Source: Bacteroidales bacterium
GTDB taxonomy: Bacteria > Bacteroidota > Bacteroidia > Bacteroidales > UBA932
Assembly (NCBI GenBank): GCA_017427385.1
Contig: JAFRSW010000021.1
Coordinates: forward strand, 1 to 64,000
Length of the DNA: 64,000 nucleotides
Direction of reading: 5' to 3'
How positions within the stretch are numbered: the stretch's first letter is position 1; each line of letters begins with the position of its first letter. Below are positions 1 to 9,766 of the stretch, piece after piece. Under the pieces are notes generated by a model. The model was not told the origin of the DNA. It did not search any database and saw only the letters and a program-made list of their open reading frames with translations. Made by a program: the position numbers and the translations under genes.

Positions 1-61
1 ATCTTTTGGTGAGAGAGTTTTCAAACCGTATCTGAGCCTTGATGTGTCTTTCAAGAAAAAT

Positions 62-175
62 ACTGCGGTGGTTTTAGCAGTGTGGACCCACCTCTATCCA
101 TTCCGAACAGAGAAGTTAAACGCACTTACGCCGATGGTACTGACCGACCAGTTGGGAGAGTAGGTAGCCGCCGTT
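62..175 (+). rRNA. rrf: 5S ribosomal RNA
   Basis: Shows the conserved 5S core: CCATTCCGAACAGAGAAGTTAA at about 98-119, followed by GATGGTACTG and GGGAGAGTAGGT. A terminal helix can be drawn between GCGGT at 65-69 and GCCGC at 167-171. Exact ends are uncertain by a few bases. Bases 1-61 are probably the spacer after a 23S gene that ends outside the window; no gene is visible in them. A terminator follows directly, so this is the last gene of an rRNA operon. Confidence 0.93.
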
Positions 176-180
176 CTTCG

Positions 181-213
181 AAGGCCCGATCGCGAAAGCG
201 ACCGGGCCTTTTT
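181..213 (+). terminator. Rho-independent terminator of the rRNA operon
   Basis: AAGGCCCG at 181-188 pairs with CGGGCCTT at 203-210, with an inner TCGC/GCGA pairing and a GAAA tetraloop, followed by a T run. It lies right behind the 5S gene. Confidence 0.9.
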
Positions 214-224
214 GTTTCCTTCGG

Positions 225-246
225 AAACCGAAGAACGGCGCCTACC
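225..246. repeat. 22-bp direct repeat, copy 1 (inverted 5S-tail sequence)
   Basis: Identical to 316-337. The core CGAAGAACGGCGCCTACC is the reverse complement, with one mismatch in 18, of the 3' end of the 5S gene and its flank at 163-180. Confidence 0.8.
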
Positions 247-315
247 CTTGTCGGTCACCCCCAAACCCCCTCTCCGGGGGCTTAGTCGCAGCAAGTTGCT
301 CCAAACATGGGTCCA

Positions 316-337
316 AAACCGAAGAACGGCGCCTACC
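316..337. repeat. 22-bp direct repeat, copy 2 (inverted 5S-tail sequence)
   Basis: Identical to 225-246, 91 bp apart. Same inverted relationship to the 5S tail at 163-180. Confidence 0.8.
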
Positions 338-346
338 TTTTTGTTC

Positions 347-441
347 AGGGGCTCTGCCCCTAAAGTACCCTGCGGCTCCTTGCTCCCGTATTTTGCGCTT
401 GCAAAATACCCGCACCGCCTGGCACGCTGGGGCGTGCCTTG
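347..441 (+). repeat. Dispersed palindromic element, copy 1
   Basis: Contains three hairpins in a row: AGGGGCTCTGCCCCT at 347-361, GTATTTTGC-GCTT-GCAAAATAC at 388-409 and GGCACGCTGGGGCGTGCC at 421-438, joined by GCGGCTCCTTGCTCCC and CCGCACCGCC. The same modules in the same order occur in the opposite orientation at 59131-59245, so this is a dispersed repeat and not a gene. Confidence 0.8.
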
Positions 442-520
442 GAAGGGGAGCCAGTCGCTTCGCTCCGAATATCTTCCAAAGCCATGCAGCAGCTAAGTCG
501 TTGGAAGTCAAGCGGTTGCT

Positions 521-557
521 GGAAAGAGAATCGGCGAAAATGACTGATTCTCTTTCC
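521..557. other. 12-bp perfect hairpin downstream of the HAD gene
   Basis: GGAAAGAGAATC at 521-532 pairs with GATTCTCTTTCC at 546-557 around a 13-base loop. It sits beyond the stop codon of the minus-strand HAD gene and could mark its transcript end, but no T run follows on that strand, so a terminator role is unproven. Confidence 0.5.
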
Positions 558-598
558 GGTAATCTACTGATAATCAATCATTTAAGTGCTGCAAGCTG

Positions 599-1189
599 CT
601 AGGAGCGCGCCTGTAGGGCGATGCGTAAGTCCTCGCAGGAGGTGAAGCGGATACCGCGGATGCCGACGGCTTCGGCACCGGCGGCGTTGGCGGGGTTGTC
701 GTCGATGAACACGGAGTCCGAGGCCTTAAGAGAATACCTGTCCAGCAGCAATTGATAGATTTCGGGCTGGGGTTTGGTGACGCCTTCATAGCCGGAAACC
801 ACCATACCCTCCAGCAGACGCAGCGCCGGATAATCATCTTTAATGAGCGGGAAAGTCTCTGTGGACCAGTTACTTAGGCCGAACAGGCGGTGTCCGGCAG
901 CCTTGAATTCAAGAAGCAGATCATACATCCCCGGGATAGGCCCGCCTATCATCTTTATCCAGTCGCGGTGGAACATCTTTATCTCCCGGGACCACTCCGG
1001 GAATCGCGCAGAAAGCTCCGCCACGCCCTGTGCGAAAGGCTTGCCGCCGTCCATCTGGAGGTTCCAGTCCATCGTGCAGATGTTCTGCAGGAACCAGTCT
1101 GTCTTGGCCCTGTCCACGAAGTACGGGTCGTAGAGATGGTGCGGGTCCCAGTCTATCAGCACCCCGCCGAAATCGAAAATCAGGTTCAT
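599..1189 (-). CDS. HAD-superfamily hydrolase, subfamily IA
   Basis: 196 residues, the usual size for a small HAD phosphatase. The start MNLIFDFGGVLIDWD carries HAD motif I with the nucleophile Asp6. It is the DFGG variant seen in YihX-like sugar-phosphate phosphatases, where the second Asp is replaced by Gly. Motif II is GLSNWS, the motif III lysine lies in TKPQPEIY, and motif IV is FIDDNPANAAGAEAVG. The protein is cytoplasmic, with no signal peptide. Its ATG overlaps the stop of the upstream dcuB gene (ATGA), so the two are probably translationally coupled. The substrate cannot be told; a sugar phosphate such as glucose-1-phosphate is a guess from the motif variant. Confidence 0.85.
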   Translation of the reverse strand: MNLIFDFGGVLIDWDPHHLYDPYFVDRAKTDWFLQNICTMDWNLQMDGGKPFAQGVAELSARFPEWSREIKMFHRDWIKMIGGPIPGMYDLLLEFKAAGHRLFGLSNWSTETFPLIKDDYPALRLLEGMVVSGYEGVTKPQPEIYQLLLDRYSLKASDSVFIDDNPANAAGAEAVGIRGIRFTSCEDLRIALQARS

Positions 1190-2559
1190 GCGATAAATCC
1201 GGCGAAATATCCTGCAAAGAGCACATTGCAGATAAGATATCCGACCACGGTCGCAACTATCGTGCTGATCAGCCCCGGCATCATGAATGAGTGGTTAAGC
1301 AGATACTTGCCTATCACCGTCGTACCTGACCGGTCGAAGTTAACGGTCGCGATGTCGGAAGGGTAGTTGGGGATGAAGAAGTATCCGTACACGCTGGGCA
1401 TCACGCCGAGCAGCACCGGACCTGCGATTCCAAGTTGGTAGGCCAGAGGAAGCATCGCCACGACCACGGCTCCCTGCGAGTTGATCAGCACCGAAACCAT
1501 GAAGAATACGATCGCGATCGCCCAGGGTGCGCTTTCCACGATGCCTCCCAGCATGGTCTTCATCTCTTCCATGTAATTGGCGAAGTAAGTGTCTGCCAGC
1601 CAGGCGATTCCATAGATGGCCACTACGGCCACCATGCCGCTCTGCCAGACAGCGCCGGCAACTGCCTTCTTGGGCTGCGCCTTGCAGAACATGATGTTGC
1701 ATGCGGCGGCCATCAGCATTATTATCTGAATCACCAGATTCATCTTGGGGATATTCAGATGCTGGGCCAGAGTCTCCTCTCCCACGTGTATCATCTGCAT
1801 GAATGCGAAGCACACGATGATGAGCAGGGCGCCCAGGAAGATGAACACGGAGGCCTTGGCTTCGCGGGTGATGGTCTTGTCGAGGGTGGTGGCGGAGTTG
1901 CCGTACATGTAATTATAGGTCTCGGGGTCCTTCAGGCGTGCCAGGAAGGCGGGGTCTTTGTCCAGATCCTTGCCGCGCCTGTAGGAGGCGGCAGCCGCGC
2001 ACATCAGACCGATGAGGCAGGCGGGGATGGTGACCATCAGCACTTGAGGAATCGAAACCATGTATCCGTTCGCATTCGAAATTGTAACGAACGCAACCAC
2101 GGCCGCCGCTATGGGCGAGCAGGTGATACCCACCTGGGATGCCACCGAGGCCACTCCGCAGGGCCTCTCCGGGCGTATCCCCTTCTTGAGGGCGATGTCG
2201 CAGATGATGGGCATGATAGTGTAGACCACGTGGCCGGTGCCCACCAGCACGGTGAGGAAAAAGGTCACCAGCGGGGCCAGGAAGGTTATATGTTCGGGAT
2301 GCTTCCGGAGCAGGCGCTCCGCCACCTGTATCATCCAGTCCATACCGCCCGAGGCCTGCAAGGTGCCCGCGCAGGTGACCGCAGCGATGATTATGTAGAT
2401 GACGTCCGTGGGAGGAGTGCCGGGCTTGAGCCCGAATCCGAATACGAGGATGGCGAGGCCGATGCCTGAGATGGCCCCAAGCGCGAGGCTGCCGTAGCGG
2501 GAGCCCACATATAGGGCCGCCAGCACGATCAGCAACTCGATGATCATTGTAAAGGTCAT
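1186..2559 (-). CDS. dcuB: Anaerobic C4-dicarboxylate carrier, DcuB-like
   Basis: 457 residues with about a dozen hydrophobic segments. Recognised as Dcu family from GSRYGSLALGAISGIGLAILVFGF near the N-terminus, LVGTGHVVYTIMPIICD and the GVASVASQVGITCSPIAAAVVAF stretch. Dcu carriers exchange external fumarate, malate or aspartate for internal succinate during fumarate respiration, which suits a succinate-producing Bacteroidales. It is the first gene of a two-gene unit with the HAD phosphatase and is divergent from the lipoprotein gene at 2657 across a 98-bp gap. A weak -7-like box (TAACTTTA, minus strand, about 2582-2589) precedes it. DcuA rather than DcuB cannot be excluded. Confidence 0.92.
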   Translation of the reverse strand: MTFTMIIELLIVLAALYVGSRYGSLALGAISGIGLAILVFGFGLKPGTPPTDVIYIIIAAVTCAGTLQASGGMDWMIQVAERLLRKHPEHITFLAPLVTFFLTVLVGTGHVVYTIMPIICDIALKKGIRPERPCGVASVASQVGITCSPIAAAVVAFVTISNANGYMVSIPQVLMVTIPACLIGLMCAAAASYRRGKDLDKDPAFLARLKDPETYNYMYGNSATTLDKTITREAKASVFIFLGALLIIVCFAFMQMIHVGEETLAQHLNIPKMNLVIQIIMLMAAACNIMFCKAQPKKAVAGAVWQSGMVAVVAIYGIAWLADTYFANYMEEMKTMLGGIVESAPWAIAIVFFMVSVLINSQGAVVVAMLPLAYQLGIAGPVLLGVMPSVYGYFFIPNYPSDIATVNFDRSGTTVIGKYLLNHSFMMPGLISTIVATVVGYLICNVLFAGYFAGFIA

Positions 2560-2656
2560 AGTTTTTAAGCGTTTGCGACCTTAAAGTTAATAAAATTGAA
2601 ATAATTTACCTATCTTTCGGAGAAATAACACAAAACTAACTAATAATTAAGCAGTT

Positions 2657-3337
2657 ATGAAAGCCTTCGGTAATAGTGTCATAGTATTGTTAAGCATTTT
2701 TGCAATCATTTCCTGCGATGAAGCAGGCAATGAACAGAAAGGCATCAAGTTCCTGGACGGTTCGGCGGAGAATGTCGGAGTCCAGGTAGGTGAGCCTCAT
2801 ACTACGGTTTTCAAAGCAGAAGGAGAATGGAAGGCTGAACTTGTCGAATCGCCCGATGCGTCGGACTGGCTGGAGATCTCTCCTGTTTCCGGCCCTGCTG
2901 GCGAAGAGAACCGCATAGTGCTTACTGCCACCAAGCCGAATCTTTCCGATAAAACCAGAGGAGCCCATGTTAAGGTTTCCCTGCTGGACAACAGTATGCC
3001 GGGGGATCGCTTTGATGTCATGCAGGACATAACTCATGTCTTCATAGAAACCATCAAGACCAATCCGTCCGGGAGTATGGAATTGAAAGTTGGAGAAACC
3101 AAAACCATCAATACAACCTATACCCCGGACTATGCAAATACGGAATTGCAGATGACCTGGTATAAACACGGCGGGGAAGATCTTTACGATGTCACTCCCA
3201 GCAAAAACGGGCACAGCGCAACTGTCAAAGGTCTGAAAGCGGGCGGCCCGGCGACTCTCGCCGTTTGGGCGACTGCTGACCCAAAAGGTTCTGCGAGTCC
3301 CATGGCTGAAATTAAAATCACTGTCATAAACAACTAA
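2657..3337 (+). CDS. Lipoprotein with BACON-like and Ig-like domains
   Basis: 226 residues. A type II signal peptide ends in AIISC with the lipidation Cys at residue 20. Residues about 35-120 look like a BACON domain (GEWKAEL...WLEISPVSGPAGEENRIVLTAT), a module of Bacteroidota surface proteins thought to bind glycans or mucin. Residues about 130-226 look like a bacterial Ig-like (BIG2) fold (LKVGETKTINTTYTPDYA...ATVKGLKAGGPATLAV). The next gene, 4 bp downstream, has the same architecture. No enzyme is linked to the pair, so function is unknown; surface exposure is inferred from family habits. Confidence 0.8.
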   Translation: MKAFGNSVIVLLSIFAIISCDEAGNEQKGIKFLDGSAENVGVQVGEPHTTVFKAEGEWKAELVESPDASDWLEISPVSGPAGEENRIVLTATKPNLSDKTRGAHVKVSLLDNSMPGDRFDVMQDITHVFIETIKTNPSGSMELKVGETKTINTTYTPDYANTELQMTWYKHGGEDLYDVTPSKNGHSATVKGLKAGGPATLAVWATADPKGSASPMAEIKITVINN

Positions 3338-3341
3338 TACT

Positions 3342-4007
3342 ATGAGAATCAAATACTTGTTGATAGCCATTTCGGCTTTGTCCATGCTCGTCGCGTGTGA
3401 AGGATTTGGTGGAGATTCGGCAAAGCTCAAGATTCTGGGTAATGAAAAGCATTCGGTGGAACTTGGCGACGAAGGCCGCGCCTCAGTAATGTTCTATGCT
3501 CCCGGACCATGGACTGCCAAGCCTGAGTATAGCAATTCCGATGAGCCGCAATGGATGCGTGTGGAGCCCGAATCCGGTGAGGCAGGTGATTCGCTCATTC
3601 TGAACATCATTGGTGTAGGAAACAGGCCGACGGACCACACTTACGGAGGCAAGGTGCGCATTACCCTAAAGGATGGTTCAGATGACACAAAAGTTATTGT
3701 TTCCTGGAAAGAGGCTCCCTTCGTGCCGGTCAGTGTGGAGAGTTTTACCCTGAATCCGGCCAGCCCGTTGACTATGAAAGTGAATGAAAGGAAGGTGGTT
3801 CAGATTGTTTATTCTCCCTCAAACGCCACGGATCCCAGCTTCCATGTTGATAAACCGGACGGTACGGCAGCTTTCGATATCCATTGTCCATTCGAAGGGG
3901 CAAAGGACAAATTCCAGATTATCGCCATGCAAGCAGGCACGGGCGTTGTCAACATCACCGAAGCCTCTGGTTTATCCGCAAGGATGGAAGTGACTGTAAC
4001 ACAATAA
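3342..4007 (+). CDS. Lipoprotein with BACON-like and Ig-like domains, paralogue of the preceding gene
   Basis: 221 residues, lipobox LVAC with Cys19. Domain order matches the gene before it: a BACON-like part (GPWTAKPEYSNSDEPQWMRVEPESGEAGDSLILNI) and an Ig-like part (LTMKVNERKVVQIVYSPSNATDPSF). The two genes form an operon with a 4-bp gap that ends in a strong terminator. They may have arisen by tandem duplication followed by strong divergence. No catalytic residues are visible. Confidence 0.8.
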   Translation: MRIKYLLIAISALSMLVACEGFGGDSAKLKILGNEKHSVELGDEGRASVMFYAPGPWTAKPEYSNSDEPQWMRVEPESGEAGDSLILNIIGVGNRPTDHTYGGKVRITLKDGSDDTKVIVSWKEAPFVPVSVESFTLNPASPLTMKVNERKVVQIVYSPSNATDPSFHVDKPDGTAAFDIHCPFEGAKDKFQIIAMQAGTGVVNITEASGLSARMEVTVTQ

Positions 4008-4038
4008 AAAAGAGCAGCGGATGACCGCTGCTCTTTTT
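4007..4038. terminator. Bidirectional terminator between lipoprotein operon and eno
   Basis: AGAGCAGCGG at 4011-4020 pairs perfectly with CCGCTGCTCT at 4025-4034 around ATGA, with an A run on the left and a T run on the right. It can serve the plus-strand lipoproteins and the minus-strand enolase gene. Confidence 0.9.
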
Positions 4039-4056
4039 GTCTGGAACAAGTAAAAC

Positions 4057-5373
<1,317 letters not shown>

Positions 5374-5406
5374 CTAAAAAGTTGATAATTTGCCTTAAAT
5401 GCGGCA

Positions 5407-5437
5407 CAAATTTACTAAATTCCGTCATATTTATCAA
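5407..5437 (-). promoter_or_regulatory. Promoter of eno
   Basis: On the minus strand, TAAATTTG (5414-5407) fits the Bacteroidota -7 consensus TAnnTTTG. A TTG at 5437-5435 lies 20 bp further upstream as the -33 element. Predicted leader about 35 nt. Confidence 0.65.
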
Positions 5438-5454
5438 TTATTTATACATTTTCG

Positions 5455-5574
5455 GGCGTTTTTCTGCCGGCGGGAGTATTATTTGGTTGCGCGGGCAGGA
5501 ATTCCGGCGTTTTTCTGCCGGCGCAACAGTTTTTGCGGGCTCCGGGCAGGAATCGGGGCGTTTTTCTGCCCGCG
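5455..5574. repeat. 51-bp tandem repeat, three units
   Basis: The block GGCGTTTTTCTGCCGGCG recurs at 5455-5472, 5506-5523 and 5557-5574 (third copy with one change), exactly 51 bp apart. A second block GGGCAGGAAT recurs at 5493 and 5544. The two blocks are near reverse complements in part (TTCTGCC against GGCAGGAA), so local hairpins are possible. Confidence 0.85.
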
Positions 5575-5614
5575 GGGGAGTTTTCGGAACCAGTTGTTGC
5601 GCTAAGGTCGAAAA

Positions 5615-7208
<1,594 letters not shown>

Positions 7209-7211
7209 GAT

Positions 7212-7445
7212 ATGGAACTGCAGATCATCACACCCAACGGATCCGAAAGGCACGAGGCCACGGCGGTATTCCTCCCGGGCGCGGCAGGCGCCTTCGAGGT
7301 ACTCCGCGGCCATGCGCCGCTCATCTCCACCCTCGTGGCGGGAGATATCCGCTGGCGCGGCAAGGACGGTGTGGAATCCTCCCGTCCCATTGCATCCGGT
7401 GCCGTGATGATCGAAAACGATATTATAAAGGTTTGCGCAGAATGA
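7212..7445 (+). CDS. atpC: F1Fo ATP synthase subunit epsilon (short form)
   Basis: 77 residues. Only the N-terminal beta-sandwich is present (MELQIITPNGSERHEATAVFLPGAAGAFEVLRGHAPLISTL). The C-terminal helical hairpin that inhibits ATP hydrolysis in E. coli is absent. Short epsilon subunits of this kind are usual in Bacteroidota, so this is not a truncation. Starts 3 bp after atpD and overlaps atpB by ATGA. Confidence 0.93.
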   Translation: MELQIITPNGSERHEATAVFLPGAAGAFEVLRGHAPLISTLVAGDIRWRGKDGVESSRPIASGAVMIENDIIKVCAE

Positions 7446-8446
7446 AGAAGGTTTTCGCCATACTCGTGATGCTGCTGTCGTCAGCCCTTTGCAGGGCCGA
7501 CGACCTGGACATCGGCGGAATCATCTTCGACCACGTTCTGGACAGCTACGAGTGGCACATCACCGAGTGGCGCGGCCATTCCGTAGCCATCCACCTGCCG
7601 GTCATCCTCATAGACGGCGGCATCAAGACCTTCAACTCCAAACATATACTTGAAACGGGGGGATACGAGGGCTACCACATTGCTGCCAAAGGCGAGCCGC
7701 ACGAAGGCAAGATAGTGCGTGCGGATGGCAGCAAGCCCTTCGATATTTCCATCACCAAGAACGTGCTGCAGCTGATGATGAATGCCCTCCTACTGCTGGT
7801 GGTGGTGCTTCTGACCGCCCGTTGGTACAAGCGGCACGATGCCCTGAAGGAGCATCCCACCGGCATCGCGGCCCTGATGGAGCCGCTCATCATGATGGTG
7901 CATGATATGGCCAAAGAGAACATCGGCGAAGAAGACTACCGCCGCTACTCGCCCTTCCTGCTTACGGTGTTCCTCTTCATCCTCTTCAGCAATTTCATAG
8001 GCATACTGCCCTTCTTCCCGGGAGGCGCCAACCTCACCGGAAACATAGCCTGCACGATGGTGCTGGCGCTCTTCACCTTCTTCACGGTGAACCTCACAGG
8101 CACGAAGCATTACTATAAGGAGATATTCTCGCCGGATGTGCCCGGGGTTCTGAAGCCGCTGATGGCCGTGATAGAATTCTTCAGCGCCCTGGTGAAGCCG
8201 ATTTCGCTCACCATCCGACTCTTCGCCAACATGCTCGCGGGCCACATCCAGATACTCTGCATGGTGTGCATCATCTTCATAATGGGGAAGATGGGCATGG
8301 CGATGACCGCCGGGGCAACGGTGATTTCGGTCCTCTTCGGAATCTTCCTGGACGTGCTGGAAATGCTTATTTCCTTCATCCAGGCATACATATTTACAAT
8401 GCTGTCGTCCATCTACATAGGCATGGCGAGGCAGAAAGCTGAATAA
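7442..8446 (+). CDS. atpB: F1Fo ATP synthase subunit a
   Basis: 334 residues from the ATG at 7442, chosen because it forms an ATGA overlap with atpC; a start 9 bp upstream is possible. An N-terminal signal-like segment (KKVFAILVMLLSSALCRADD) and a soluble region of about 90 residues precede the membrane part, as in other Bacteroidota. The essential stator Arg lies in SLTIRLFANMLAGH, facing the c-ring. Membrane segments include LLTVFLFILFSNFIGILPFF. No atpI-like gene separates it from atpC. Confidence 0.95.
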   Translation: MKKVFAILVMLLSSALCRADDLDIGGIIFDHVLDSYEWHITEWRGHSVAIHLPVILIDGGIKTFNSKHILETGGYEGYHIAAKGEPHEGKIVRADGSKPFDISITKNVLQLMMNALLLLVVVLLTARWYKRHDALKEHPTGIAALMEPLIMMVHDMAKENIGEEDYRRYSPFLLTVFLFILFSNFIGILPFFPGGANLTGNIACTMVLALFTFFTVNLTGTKHYYKEIFSPDVPGVLKPLMAVIEFFSALVKPISLTIRLFANMLAGHIQILCMVCIIFIMGKMGMAMTAGATVISVLFGIFLDVLEMLISFIQAYIFTMLSSIYIGMARQKAE

Positions 8447-8467
8447 CAACTTTTAAATAATATAATT

Positions 8468-8725
8468 ATGGTACTCGCAATTATTCTTCAGGCAGTTGCC
8501 GGTGCAGCCCTCGGAAAGGCCGGCGCCGCGGTAGCAGCAGCTCTCGCAGCATTTGCAGCAGGATTCGGAATCGGCAAGGTCGGTTCTTCCGCAATGGAGG
8601 CAATCGCCCGTCAGCCCGAATCTGCCGGAAACATCCGTTCCAGTATGATCGTAGTCGCCGGTATGATAGAGGGCGCAGCCCTTCTCGGCATCATAGTCTG
8701 TCTGCTGGCCGTAGTGCTCAAGTAA
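8468..8725 (+). CDS. atpE: F1Fo ATP synthase subunit c
   Basis: 85 residues, two transmembrane helices joined by the polar loop ARQPES. The ion-binding Glu lies in the second helix (VAGMIEGAALLGII). The residue after it is Gly, and the first helix lacks the Gln of known sodium-binding c-subunits, so proton coupling is the better guess. This matters because Rnf in the same window could pump Na+ or H+. A 21-bp gap separates it from atpB. Confidence 0.96.
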   Translation: MVLAIILQAVAGAALGKAGAAVAAALAAFAAGFGIGKVGSSAMEAIARQPESAGNIRSSMIVVAGMIEGAALLGIIVCLLAVVLK

Positions 8726-8728
8726 GTC

Positions 8729-9286
8729 ATGAACCTTATTACTCCGGATAGCGGCCTTCTGTTCTGGATGGTCCTCATCTTCGGCATCGTGTTCTTCATC
8801 CTTGCCAAGTGGGGCTTCCCGGCCATTACCGGCATGGTGGATGAGCGCAACAAGCACATCGACGAGTCGCTCAGGCTCGCCGACGAGGCGCGGGCGCGCA
8901 TGGCGAAACTTGCCGAGGAGCAGGCGGAGCTGATAGACCAGACCAGGCAGGAGCAGGGGCGCATCCTCAAGGAGGCGGCCCAGGCACGCAGCGAGATTCT
9001 TGCGCAGGCCAAGGTGGATGCCCAGGCGCAGACAGCCCAGATGGTGGAGAAGGCGCGGGAGCAGATCGCGAACGAACGCGAGACCGCTCTTCGCGATATC
9101 CGCCGTCAGGTGGCGCTGCTCTCCGTGGATGTTGCGGAGAAGGTTCTGCGCGAGCGCCTCGCGGCCGATGCCGAGCAGCAGGCACTGATAGACCGCCTGA
9201 CAGACGAGGCTGTCATTCCGAGCGAAGCGAAGGAACCGAGTTCTGCGAGCTATGCGACCGCAGGAAGCAAATCTATTACCAGTTAA
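8729..9286 (+). CDS. atpF: F1Fo ATP synthase subunit b with a repeat-derived C-terminus
   Basis: 185 residues. One N-terminal membrane helix (LLFWMVLIFGIVFFILAKWGFPAI) is followed by a long charged coiled coil rich in Ala, Glu, Arg and Gln, forming the peripheral stalk. The normal subunit should end near residue 160. From residue 162 the frame runs into VIPSEAKEPSSASYATAGSKSITS. The first eight residues of that tail are encoded by the same 24-bp repeat that occurs twice in atpG. The tail probably lies at the delta contact but appears to be tolerated. Followed 3 bp later by atpH. Confidence 0.94.
   Translation: MNLITPDSGLLFWMVLIFGIVFFILAKWGFPAITGMVDERNKHIDESLRLADEARARMAKLAEEQAELIDQTRQEQGRILKEAAQARSEILAQAKVDAQAQTAQMVEKAREQIANERETALRDIRRQVALLSVDVAEKVLRERLAADAEQQALIDRLTDEAVIPSEAKEPSSASYATAGSKSITS
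9212..9235 (+). repeat. IPSEAKE repeat, copy 1 (3' end of atpF)
   Basis: GTCATTCCGAGCGAAGCGAA, continuing GGAA, identical over 24 bp to 11628-11651 and 12012-12035. It is read in the same frame as VIPSEAKE in all three places. Confidence 0.92.
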
Positions 9287-9289
9287 GCT

Positions 9290-9766
9290 ATGAACCAGGG
9301 TGCAGTTTCCAGTCGTTACGCCACAGCCTTCCTCCGTCTTGTGCAGGAAAACGGCCGCGGGGAGCAGGTCTTCACCCAGGTGAGGGCCCTGCTCGCGGAT
9401 CCGTCTTCCGCCCCGAAGCCGCTGGAGCCCGACCTTGAAAGCCTGGTGCTGCTCCTTAAGAAGAACCGCAGGCTGGACTGCCTCAAGTTCATCCTGCACG
9501 ATTTCATCCGCCAGTGGTGCAAGGCCGAGGGCGTGGTCATCGCAAAGCTGATAACCGCGGTGCCGTCCCCGGGCCTCTCCGAAAGGCTTGAGGCGCTCCT
9601 GCGGGAGCACACGGGCTGCCGGATTATCATGGAATCCGCCATCGACCCCGAACTTCTCGGGGGCTTCGTGCTCGAGCTCGAAGATGAAATGCTGGATGCG
9701 AGCGTGCGCCGCCAGATCGACGACATCCGCCGCCAGCTTGTACAAAAGAACAACAGAATCATATGA
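9290..9766 (+). CDS. atpH: F1Fo ATP synthase subunit delta
   Basis: 158 residues, a little shorter than the usual 175-180. The N-terminus [22 protein letters not shown] matches the conserved start of delta/OSCP, and the C-terminal [43 protein letters not shown] matches its conserved end. It joins the b stalk to the alpha subunits at the top of F1. Overlaps atpA by ATGA at 9763-9766. Confidence 0.93.
   Translation: MNQGAVSSRYATAFLRLVQENGRGEQVFTQVRALLADPSSAPKPLEPDLESLVLLLKKNRRLDCLKFILHDFIRQWCKAEGVVIAKLITAVPSPGLSERLEALLREHTGCRIIMESAIDPELLGGFVLELEDEMLDASVRRQIDDIRRQLVQKNNRII

Larger units (their letters stand above)
214..598. other. Gene-free, repeat-rich stretch between rRNA operon and HAD gene
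   Basis: No convincing protein or RNA gene is seen here. Possible reading frames are short, rich in Arg, Pro and Ser, and consist mostly of repeat sequence. The stretch holds two direct repeats that resemble the reverse complement of the 5S tail, a palindromic element also found at 59131-59245, a CT-rich motif also found inside the DUF2723 gene, and a 12-bp hairpin at 521-557. Confidence 0.7.

Noticed and set aside
1..60. 3' end of 23S rRNA
   Set aside because: No recognisable 23S terminal sequence in these 60 bases; more likely the 23S-5S spacer.
225..441. CRISPR array in the repeats after the 5S gene
   Set aside because: Only two direct repeats, no regular spacers, no cas genes anywhere in the window; the other parts are palindromic dispersed repeats.
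5455..5574. CRISPR array in the 51-bp repeats
   Set aside because: The sequence between the 18-bp blocks is itself partly repeated, so this is a tandem repeat and not a set of unique spacers.
8468..8725. Sodium-type ATP synthase c-subunit
   Set aside because: The residue after the key Glu is Gly and the first helix lacks the Gln seen in known Na+-binding c-subunits.
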